Positions 7,248 through 13,796 of a stretch of DNA of 22,850 nucleotides are shown piece by piece. The DNA comes from an uncultured Terriglobus sp. Lineage in GTDB: Bacteria > Acidobacteriota > Terriglobia > Terriglobales > Acidobacteriaceae. Both the position numbers and the translations under genes were made by a program. Positions within the stretch are counted from its first letter, which is position 1; every line of letters begins with the position of its first letter. The DNA lies in the NCBI GenBank assembly GCA_937871605.1, contig CALMRM010000203.1:1-22850 (forward strand). Direction: 5' to 3'. The notes beneath the pieces are model-generated. The model saw nothing but the letters and a program-made list of their open reading frames with translations, had not been told where the DNA came from and searched no databases.

Positions 7248-8399
7248 ATGGGAATACCCGTAGCACAGGCGTGGACCGTCGCGAGCTATGTCATCAAGCA
7301 GAAGCTGAAGGGCCGCAAGCGCTATCCGCTGGTGCTGATGCTGGAGCCGCTGTTCCGCTGCAACCTGGCGTGTGCGGGCTGCGGCAAGATTCAGTATCCG
7401 GCGCACATTCTAAAGGCGGAGCTTTCACCAGAGGAGTGCTTCAAGGCGGTGGACGAGTGCGGCGTGCCCATGGTGTCGATCCCAGGCGGCGAACCGCTGC
7501 TGCACCCGCGCATGCCGGAGATTGTGCAGGGCCTGGTCGATCGCAAGAAGTACGTGTACATGTGCACGAATGCGCTGCTGCTGAAGGAGAGGTTGCACCT
7601 CTTCAAGCCTTCGAAGTACCTATCGTTCTCGGTGCACGTGGATGGTGAGCGTGAGCACCACGACTTCGGCGTGTGCCGCGAGGGCGGGTATGACATCGCC
7701 ATGGGCGGCATCAAGGCTGCGGTGGATGCAGGATTCCGCGTGACCACCAACACCACGCTGTTTGACGGGGCGGACCCGAACTCTGTGCGCCGCCACTTCG
7801 ACCAAATGATGGATGCGGGCGTGGACAGCATGATGATTTCGCCCGGCTACACCTACGACAAGGCGCCGGACCAAAAGCACTTTCTGGGGCGTGCCCGCTC
7901 TCGCCGGTTGTTTACGGCGCTGCTGTCAAACCGCAAGAAGCGTTGGCAGTTCAATGCCAACCCCATCTTCCTCGAATTCCTGATGGGCAAACGTGAACTC
8001 ACCTGCACACCGTGGGGCATGCCGACGTTCAGCATTTTTGGCTGGCAGAAGCCATGCTATCTGTTGCAGGACGGCTACGCCGATACCTTCCAGGGGCTGA
8101 TGGACGAGGTGGACTGGGACAACTACGGCACGGAGAGCGGCAACCCGCGCTGCGCCAATTGCATGGTGCACTCCGGTTATGAGGCCAGCGGCGTGAACTA
8201 CACCTTTGGCTCGCTGAAGGGCCTGCTGCAAACGGCGAAGGCGATGTTTGGAGGCCAGTATGAGGACCTGCACGCGGAGAAGCTACTGAACGAGTGGAAG
8301 CCGACCAACCATGGTCAGCTTGTGCAGATCGGTTCCGGCATCCTGTCGAAAGAGGCTGAGGCGGTAAACCACGCCGAGAGCCTGGTTGCGGGTGACTGA
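7248..8399 (+). CDS. hpnH: Adenosylhopane synthase, radical SAM protein HpnH
   Basis: HpnH joins a 5'-deoxyadenosyl radical to diploptene, giving adenosylhopane, the first C35 hopanoid. The 383 residues show the radical SAM cluster motif CxxxCxxC (CNLACAGC, Cys38, Cys42, Cys45), SIPGGEPLLHP as the GGE SAM-binding motif, and a later Cys group CANCMVHSGYEASG typical of HpnH. The N-terminus MGIPVAQAWTVASY is also family-like. A strong ribosome site (GGGAGG, 7233-7238) sits about 9 bases before ATG 7248. Its TGA shares one base with the next start codon (TGATG at 8397-8401), so the next gene is probably translationally coupled. Confidence 0.97.
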   Translation: MGIPVAQAWTVASYVIKQKLKGRKRYPLVLMLEPLFRCNLACAGCGKIQYPAHILKAELSPEECFKAVDECGVPMVSIPGGEPLLHPRMPEIVQGLVDRKKYVYMCTNALLLKERLHLFKPSKYLSFSVHVDGEREHHDFGVCREGGYDIAMGGIKAAVDAGFRVTTNTTLFDGADPNSVRRHFDQMMDAGVDSMMISPGYTYDKAPDQKHFLGRARSRRLFTALLSNRKKRWQFNANPIFLEFLMGKRELTCTPWGMPTFSIFGWQKPCYLLQDGYADTFQGLMDEVDWDNYGTESGNPRCANCMVHSGYEASGVNYTFGSLKGLLQTAKAMFGGQYEDLHAEKLLNEWKPTNHGQLVQIGSGILSKEAEAVNHAESLVAGD

Positions 8400-8851
8400 T
8401 GGCGACCAAACAGCAGGAGCACCTCAAAATCGAGCAGTTGGAGGCCGCCAGCCCGGAGGCTCTGGAAGTCATGGCCGGGCGCGATCGCGAAAACCTGGAG
8501 GGCTGGATACCAGCACTCGCCTCCGAGGCCGAGACGCGCGACGCCCTGGAGAAGGCGTTCGACTACCGCGGGGACGTGACGCTCACGCTACGCTCGGGGG
8601 AGGTGGTCGAGGGCTACCTCTACGACCGCAAGGCTGGCAATACGCTTACCGATTCGCTGGTTCGCGTGATGCCCTCGAAGGGCGATGACCGGGCGCGCCG
8701 CTCCGTTCCGTACGCAGAGATCGCCGCGCTGACGTTTAGCGGACGCGATACTGCCGCCGGCAAAACCTTCGAAGCCTGGGTGAAGAAGTACTGGGAAAAG
8801 AAAGCCGCGGGCGAAAAGAACATACAGATTGAGCCGGAGCGGCTCGACTAG
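8399..8851 (+). CDS. Unknown 150-aa protein in the hopanoid operon, possible small beta-barrel fold
   Basis: I do not recognise a named family. The 150-residue soluble protein starts inside the hpnH stop (TGATG) and ends 14 bases before hpnA, so it is embedded in the hopanoid operon. Residues 1-50 look helical and acidic (LEAASPEALEVMAGRDRENLEGW). Residues 55-115 look like alternating beta strands: DVTLTLRSGEVVEGYLYDR, then SLVRVMP, then RRSVPYAEIAALTFSGRD, resembling Sm/SH3-type barrels in which a charged turn separates strands. The end is basic and helical (FEAWVKKYWEKKAAGEKN). There is no signal peptide or TM segment and no catalytic motif. An accessory or scaffold role for HpnH or HpnA is possible, without direct evidence. 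Confidence 0.85.
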   Translation: MATKQQEHLKIEQLEAASPEALEVMAGRDRENLEGWIPALASEAETRDALEKAFDYRGDVTLTLRSGEVVEGYLYDRKAGNTLTDSLVRVMPSKGDDRARRSVPYAEIAALTFSGRDTAAGKTFEAWVKKYWEKKAAGEKNIQIEPERLD

Positions 8852-8865
8852 CCCGTCTGCCCCGT

Positions 8866-9873
8866 ATGCGAGTTTTTCTCACCGGTGCAACGGGGTTTGT
8901 GGGCAGCCATGTGGCGCGTGCCTATGCCGCGCAGGGCGCGGAACTTCGTCTCCTCACCCGTTCCACAAGCAACCTTTCCTCCATCGAAGGCCTATCTGCT
9001 GAGCTCGTACAGGGTGATCTTCGCGCGGCGGAGTCGCTGCGCAACGTCTTGCACGGTTGCGATGCGCTGGTGCATGTAGCGGCGGATTACCGCCTGTGGG
9101 TGCCGGATCCGGCGGACATGTACCGCGCTAACGTAGACGGCACGCGCGACCTGTTGCGCCTGGCGCGTGAAGTCGGAGTGCCGCGCGTTGTGTACACGTC
9201 CAGCGTGGCCACCATGGGCTTTACCACGGCAAACATCGCCGTAGACGAGCAAACGCCGGTCAGTGAGGCGGACATGATCGGGCACTACAAGCGTTCCAAA
9301 TGGCTGGCGGAGCAGGAGGCGATTGCCGCCGCGCGCGCGGGCCAACACGTGGTGATCCTAAACCCGACGACGCCCATCGGGGCCGAAGATCGCAAGCCCA
9401 CGCCTACGGGTCGCATTGTCCTCGACTTCCTCAATCGCAAGTTTCCGGCGTATGTCGAAACCGGGCTGAACCTGGTGGACGTGAAAGAGGTGGCCCGCAT
9501 GCACGTAGTGGCGCTGGAACGCGGTACACCCGGCGAGCGCTACATCCTTGGCGGTGAGAACCTCACGCTGAAGCAGATTCTCAACCGTATGGCGGCTCTT
9601 TCAGGCCTGCCTTCGCCCACGATGAAGGTGCCGCATGCGGTGGCGATGGCGTTCGCGTTCTTTGATGAGACGATCACCGGCAAGCTGCGCGGCAAAGAGC
9701 CGCGGGCGACGGTCGAGGCGGTGCGGATGGGCAAGAAGATGATGTTTGCGACATCCGCCAAGGCGGAGCGGGAACTCGGCTTTCAGGTGCTGCCGGTGGA
9801 TGGCGCACTGCGCTCTGCCATGGAATGGTTTGTAGCACATGGGTATGCGCCCGCGTACGGTACCGCGGCGTGA
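8866..9873 (+). CDS. hpnA: Hopanoid-associated sugar epimerase HpnA (extended SDR)
   Basis: A 335-residue NAD(P)-dependent epimerase/dehydratase of the extended short-chain dehydrogenase type. It has the nucleotide-binding GATGFVG at residues 7-13, the TSSVATMGF segment with the catalytic Ser/Thr, and the YxxxK pair Tyr141/Lys145 (HYKRSK). NPTTPIGAEDRKPTPTGR is typical of the HpnA group. The family is found in hopanoid clusters and is presumed to act on the sugar-derived side chain; its exact reaction is not settled to my knowledge. It lies 14 bp after the 150-aa gene, and its TGA overlaps the hpnG start by 4 bases (GTGA). The ATG at 8866 is the natural start because the Rossmann fold begins at once (MRVFLTGATG). 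Confidence 0.95.
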   Translation: MRVFLTGATGFVGSHVARAYAAQGAELRLLTRSTSNLSSIEGLSAELVQGDLRAAESLRNVLHGCDALVHVAADYRLWVPDPADMYRANVDGTRDLLRLAREVGVPRVVYTSSVATMGFTTANIAVDEQTPVSEADMIGHYKRSKWLAEQEAIAAARAGQHVVILNPTTPIGAEDRKPTPTGRIVLDFLNRKFPAYVETGLNLVDVKEVARMHVVALERGTPGERYILGGENLTLKQILNRMAALSGLPSPTMKVPHAVAMAFAFFDETITGKLRGKEPRATVEAVRMGKKMMFATSAKAERELGFQVLPVDGALRSAMEWFVAHGYAPAYGTAA

Positions 9874-10559
9874 CGAACGAGGCGATCGTCATCATCGCTG
9901 CGGTGGCGGGCGAACTGAAGCCGCTGGTGCGCAGCTGGGCAGCGCTGGAGACACGTAACGGGGTGGATGGCTGGCAGCACCCCAACGGGCCCATCATGGC
10001 GTTCTGCGGGGGTATGGGAGCTGCGGCCGCAACCCGAGCGTTTGCACGGGCGCGAGAAGTGTGCGAGCCGGTACGGCTCATCTCCGCTGGCTGGGCAGGT
10101 GCGCTACGGGAGGAGTCGACTGCAGGAGCGGTCATTGACGCCAGCATGGTACGTGACCTGCGGAAGGGTGAGATGTTGACTGCAGACGGCCCGGGAGGCT
10201 TGCTGCTTAGCGCCGCGCGCGTGGCCGGACGCGAGGAGAAGGTGCGCCTGGCGGGCACGTACAGCGGGTCTGTTGCGGTCGACATGGAAGCCGCCACGCT
10301 CGCGCGCCTGGCAGGGGCGCATACTTTGCACTTCAAGGCGATCAAGGCGATCAGCGATACGCTGGAGGAAGACCTGCCAGACATGAACCCGTACCTGCGC
10401 GAGGACGGCACGTTTGCCACGGCGAAGTTCGCAGTGCGTATGGCGCTGCAGCCACGCTACTGGCAGCCGCTGATGCAGTTTGGCCGGCAGGCAAGCCTCG
10501 CAGCAGACCGGCTGTGCGCCGTGCTGGCGGACGAGATTGGGATTGAGCGACCACGATGA
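9870..10559 (+). CDS. hpnG: Adenosylhopane nucleosidase HpnG (PNP/UDP phosphorylase fold)
   Basis: HpnG removes adenine from adenosylhopane to give ribosylhopane (or its phosphate). From GTG 9870 the product is 229 residues, beginning VTNEAIVIIAAVAGELKP. The family features are the N-terminal beta strand with AAVAGEL, the glycine-rich CGGMGAAAATRAF, the SAGWAGAL segment and AVDMEAATLARLA, which corresponds to the VDME-A motif that binds the ribose in MTA/SAH nucleosidases. The frame is open upstream to 9825, but those residues lie inside hpnA; the 4-base GTGA overlap with hpnA fits a coupled start. The last bases overlap the next gene by 4 (ATGA at 10556-10559). Confidence 0.93.
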   Translation: MTNEAIVIIAAVAGELKPLVRSWAALETRNGVDGWQHPNGPIMAFCGGMGAAAATRAFARAREVCEPVRLISAGWAGALREESTAGAVIDASMVRDLRKGEMLTADGPGGLLLSAARVAGREEKVRLAGTYSGSVAVDMEAATLARLAGAHTLHFKAIKAISDTLEEDLPDMNPYLREDGTFATAKFAVRMALQPRYWQPLMQFGRQASLAADRLCAVLADEIGIERPR

Positions 10560-11665
10560 GCACCGCAGTGACAGAAGCACCCTTGACCATAGACACCCAT
10601 GTACCGCAAACCCAGCGTGCGGCGGTGTACCACGGTGTGAACGACGTTCGCGTAGAGACAGTGCCGGTGCCGGAGATTGGGCCGGGTGAGGTGCTGCTGC
10701 GCATCCACAGCTGTGGCATCTGCGGTACGGATTTAAAAAAGATCCACACGGGATCGCACTCTGCGCCACGCATCTTTGGGCACGAGATGGCGGGTACCAT
10801 CGTTCGCACAGGCGAGGGCGTCCAGGGCTTCGCTGTGGGCGACCGCGCCATGAGCTTTCACCACATCCCCTGCGGGGAGTGCTACTACTGCCGCAAACGC
10901 ACCTACGCGCAATGTGAGACCTACAAAAAGGTGGGCGCGACGGCTGGATTTGGGGAGCCGAGCGGTGGCGGCTTTGCAGAGTACATCCGCGTGATGGACT
11001 GGATTGTGGAGCGCGGGCTCATCCCCATTCCGGAGGACATTCCGTTCGAGCAGGCGGCGTGGATCGAGCCGGTCAACACGTGCTTTAAAGCCATCGAGTT
11101 GCTGCAGCTGCAGTCCGATGAGACGGTACTGGTGATTGGTCAGGGACCCATCGGCATCCTGTTGGCGGCCTTGGCCCGGCGCAAATGTGCAACCGTGCTG
11201 ACGAGTGACCTGTACCCGGAGCGGCATGCGATTGCAGCGACGTACGGGCTCGACCGTCCCCTGCATGCCTCTGCCGATGTGGTCGCGGAGTGCAAAGCCG
11301 CAACGGATGGCCGAGGCGCGGATGTGGCCCTGCTGGCGGTAGGTGTGGATGCGCTGATTGCGTTGGCCATGAAGGCAGTTCGGCCCGGTGGGCGGGTGTG
11401 CCTGTTCGCCCAGACGCAGCACGGGGAGGCACCGTTCGATCCCGCAGCCGTCTGCATGGACGAGAAGACGCTCATGGGTTCGTACTCCTCGTCCGTAGAC
11501 ATTCAGGACGAGGCGATCCAGCTGGTCTTCGAAGGATACCGCGACGGCAGCTTCGACCTGACGCGGCTGATTTCGCATCGGTTCTCACTGGAGGACGCGG
11601 TCGAGGGGATCGAACTCGCGTCGCACCCGGCACCGGATTCGATGAAGATCGTGATCCAGCCGTAA
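10556..11665 (+). CDS. Zinc-dependent medium-chain alcohol/polyol dehydrogenase in the hopanoid operon
   Basis: A 369-residue medium-chain dehydrogenase/reductase. Catalytic zinc ligands are Cys53 (in CGICGTD, residues 53-59) and His76/Glu77 (GHE). The structural zinc set is Cys106, Cys109, Cys112 and Cys120. The NAD(P) fold has VIGQGPIG (GxGxxG). Its nearest look is to sorbitol/threonine/polyol dehydrogenases, which interconvert an alcohol and an aldehyde or ketone. It overlaps hpnG by 4 bases (ATGA), so it is part of the hopanoid operon. HpnG's product, ribosylhopane, carries a masked aldehyde that must be reduced to yield bacteriohopanetetrol; an oxidoreductase translated directly after HpnG is a natural candidate. 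That role is inference. The family call is secure, the substrate is not. Confidence 0.9.
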   Translation: MSTAVTEAPLTIDTHVPQTQRAAVYHGVNDVRVETVPVPEIGPGEVLLRIHSCGICGTDLKKIHTGSHSAPRIFGHEMAGTIVRTGEGVQGFAVGDRAMSFHHIPCGECYYCRKRTYAQCETYKKVGATAGFGEPSGGGFAEYIRVMDWIVERGLIPIPEDIPFEQAAWIEPVNTCFKAIELLQLQSDETVLVIGQGPIGILLAALARRKCATVLTSDLYPERHAIAATYGLDRPLHASADVVAECKAATDGRGADVALLAVGVDALIALAMKAVRPGGRVCLFAQTQHGEAPFDPAAVCMDEKTLMGSYSSSVDIQDEAIQLVFEGYRDGSFDLTRLISHRFSLEDAVEGIELASHPAPDSMKIVIQP

Positions 11666-11687
11666 ATTCGCGACAAGAGGTCGTTGC

Positions 11688-12395
11688 GTGAGATTCGCTC
11701 TTGGTGGGCTCTTACCAGTCATGGTGTTGCTGTGCCTGTCTACCCATGCACAAGTGGCGCGCACAGATACGGCGTACGTGCTTGTGGTGGATCGAAGTGG
11801 CGCTCCAATTTACAGTGCGGAAGCATCTGCGTCAGGGCTGCCCTGGAAAGGTCATGCAGATGCGAGCGGTCGCATCGAACTGCCAAGAATACCGGTGGCA
11901 AGCGACTTACTCGTAACCGCTCAGGGGTTTCGCCCGCTTGTAGTAAAGAGCGACGGTTCGGAGGTCGTGCAGCATCGAGTCGTTCTAGAGGTGGGCGGAG
12001 GCAGCACCGTACAAGTGCAACCCTCAGCAGCTGATCCGCAGCCTACCGCATCGGCACCCTTACAGGAGGGTGTGTCAGCGGCTGTGGCTGCGCCAGCCCC
12101 GCCTCGGAAAGTTCGCGTGTCGTCCGGTGTGATCGCAGGACTGAAGGTGAAGGGAGAGTTCCCGCGCTTCCCAGAAGAAGCCAAAGCTCAGCACGTCAAT
12201 GGTGCGGTGGTGTTGCACGTGATTATTGGTGCTGACGGTAAGGTGCTGGATGTAACTCCCATCTCAGGCCCGGAGCTCTTGCGTAAGCCTTACGCAGATG
12301 CCGTGCGGCAGTGGGAATACCGGCCATACCTTTTGAATGGCAGGCCGACTCAGGTTGAAACGACTGTAACCTTAGACATGAGCGTCGGCGGTTGA
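11688..12395 (+). CDS. Secreted TonB C-terminal domain protein with a beta-sandwich N-domain
   Basis: From GTG 11688 (AAGAGG ribosome site at 11675-11680, spacing 7) the product has 235 residues. A signal peptide is clear at residues 1-22 (LLPVMVLLCLSTHAQ). Residues 28-92 (AYVLVVDRSGAP through GFRPLVVKSDG) resemble a carboxypeptidase-regulatory/CnaB-like beta sandwich. A Pro/Ala-rich linker follows at about 100-140, then a TonB C-terminal domain from about 150 (FPRFPEEAKAQHVNGAVVLHVIIGADGKV through QWEYRPYLLNGRP). Such TonB-C proteins bind TonB boxes or serve in the envelope; this one lacks a long-lived cytoplasmic tail unless the signal is uncleaved. It is 22 bp after the dehydrogenase and may be co-transcribed, but its relation to hopanoids is unknown. 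Its stop abuts that of the convergent regulator gene. Confidence 0.85.
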   Translation: MRFALGGLLPVMVLLCLSTHAQVARTDTAYVLVVDRSGAPIYSAEASASGLPWKGHADASGRIELPRIPVASDLLVTAQGFRPLVVKSDGSEVVQHRVVLEVGGGSTVQVQPSAADPQPTASAPLQEGVSAAVAAPAPPRKVRVSSGVIAGLKVKGEFPRFPEEAKAQHVNGAVVLHVIIGADGKVLDVTPISGPELLRKPYADAVRQWEYRPYLLNGRPTQVETTVTLDMSVGG

Positions 12396-13796
12396 TCAAT
12401 CGCGGTCCTTGCGCTTCTTGATCTCGACATTCAGGCGCTTGATCTTTTGGTTTAGCGTGCTGAGCGGGATTTTGAGGAACTCGGCGGCCTCGGTCTGGTT
12501 CCAGCTGCAGCGTTCCAGGCGGTCGCTTAGGATACGCCGCTCGATTTCCTCCATGATGTCGAAGAGCGACGCGTCCGGCCTTTGGTCCAGAACAGAGGCG
12601 TCGTAGATGGTTCGGGAAAACTGCTGCGGCAAGAGGTCCAGCGTAATGACCGCGCCGGAGGACAGCACGACACCGCGCTCCATCGCATTTTCCAGTTCGC
12701 GTACGTTGCCGGGCCACTCGTGGTCCATCATGGCGCGCAGCGCCGCCGGTGCGAGAGATCGCGTTGAATAGCCGTTCTCCTCCGAGTAGCGCTTCAGGAA
12801 GTGCTCTGCCAGCAGCGGAATGTCCTCCTTGCGCCGGCGAAGCGGAGGCAGGTCCAGGTTGATGACGGACAGGCGGTAGTACAGGTCTTCCCGGAAGCGG
12901 CCGTCGCGGACCGCCTGCTGCAGGTTGATGTTTGTGGCGGCGACGATGCGTACATCCACCTGGATCTCGCTGGTGCCGCCCACCTGCATGAAGCTGCGCT
13001 CCTGCAGAGCCCGTAACACCTTGGCCTGGGTGTCGAGCGGCATGGTGCCGATCTCATCCAGGAAGAGCGTGCCGCCGTTTGCCACCTCGAACAGCCCCTT
13101 CTTGGCCGCAATCGCAGACGTGAATGCGCCTTTGACATGGCCGAAGAGCGTCGATTCAAGCAGTTCCGAAGGCACCGCCCCGGTGTTGATGGCAACGAAC
13201 GGTTTGTCGTGCCGTGGGCTGCTCAGGTGGATGGCTTTTGCGATGACTTCTTTCCCAGTGCCGCTTTCCCCCTGGATGAGCACGGTGGACCGCGACGGTG
13301 CCACCTGCGCAACCGTTTCGAGCAGTTGTGCCATGACATCGGACTTTCCAATGATGTTTTCGAACGAGTAGCGCTGCTTGAGGGTGCGTTTGAGCTGCAC
13401 CACTTCCTGCTGCGAGCGCTGCTTGGAGATTGCGGTACGCAGATCCGCCAGCAGCTTTTCGTTGTCCCAGGGCTTCTGAATGAAGTTGTCTGCGCCTGCC
13501 CGCAGGGCTTCCACGACGTTGGCCACAGTGCCATACGCCGTGATCATGATGACCGGCAGGTCTGGGTGTAGACGCTTGATGCGTGGCAGCAGGTCCATGC
13601 CGCTCTCACCGGGCATGGAGAGGTCCAGCAAAAGGAGGTCGTAACTGCCGGTCGCAAGCATGTCCATGCCCGTTGCGCCCTCAGGTGCCATCTCGACCTG
13701 AAAGCCTTCGAGCAGCAGCAGGGCTTCCAGCGACTCTCGGATGGCGGCCTCATCGTCAATGATGAGGATGAGGCCGGGTGACCCCGTTTCAGGCAT
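12396..13796 (-). CDS. NtrC-family sigma-54-dependent response regulator (GAFTSA variant)
   Basis: The 466-residue protein from ATG 13796 has a receiver domain (residues 7-125; acidic Asp14/Asp15, phospho-acceptor Asp58, Thr86, Lys108), an AAA+ sigma-54 interaction domain (Walker A GESGTGKE 176-183, Walker B GGTLFLDEIG) and a FIS-type helix-turn-helix near the end (NQTEAAEFLKIPLSTLNQK). The sigma-54 contact loop reads GAFTSA (223-228) where most family members have GAFTGA. The ORF extends further upstream, but that region encodes the kinase C-terminus; ATG 13796 starts directly before the receiver fold and overlaps the kinase gene by 8 bases (ATGCCTGA). It is the partner of the upstream kinase and would activate sigma-54 promoters; targets are unknown. 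Confidence 0.95.
   Translation of the reverse strand: MPETGSPGLILIIDDEAAIRESLEALLLLEGFQVEMAPEGATGMDMLATGSYDLLLLDLSMPGESGMDLLPRIKRLHPDLPVIMITAYGTVANVVEALRAGADNFIQKPWDNEKLLADLRTAISKQRSQQEVVQLKRTLKQRYSFENIIGKSDVMAQLLETVAQVAPSRSTVLIQGESGTGKEVIAKAIHLSSPRHDKPFVAINTGAVPSELLESTLFGHVKGAFTSAIAAKKGLFEVANGGTLFLDEIGTMPLDTQAKVLRALQERSFMQVGGTSEIQVDVRIVAATNINLQQAVRDGRFREDLYYRLSVINLDLPPLRRRKEDIPLLAEHFLKRYSEENGYSTRSLAPAALRAMMDHEWPGNVRELENAMERGVVLSSGAVITLDLLPQQFSRTIYDASVLDQRPDASLFDIMEEIERRILSDRLERCSWNQTEAAEFLKIPLSTLNQKIKRLNVEIKKRKDRD

Noticed and set aside
6095..7249. Minus-strand open frame of 384 codons opposite shc
   Set aside because: Antisense to catalytic regions of shc; composition is shadow-like and there is no ribosome site or recognisable domain.
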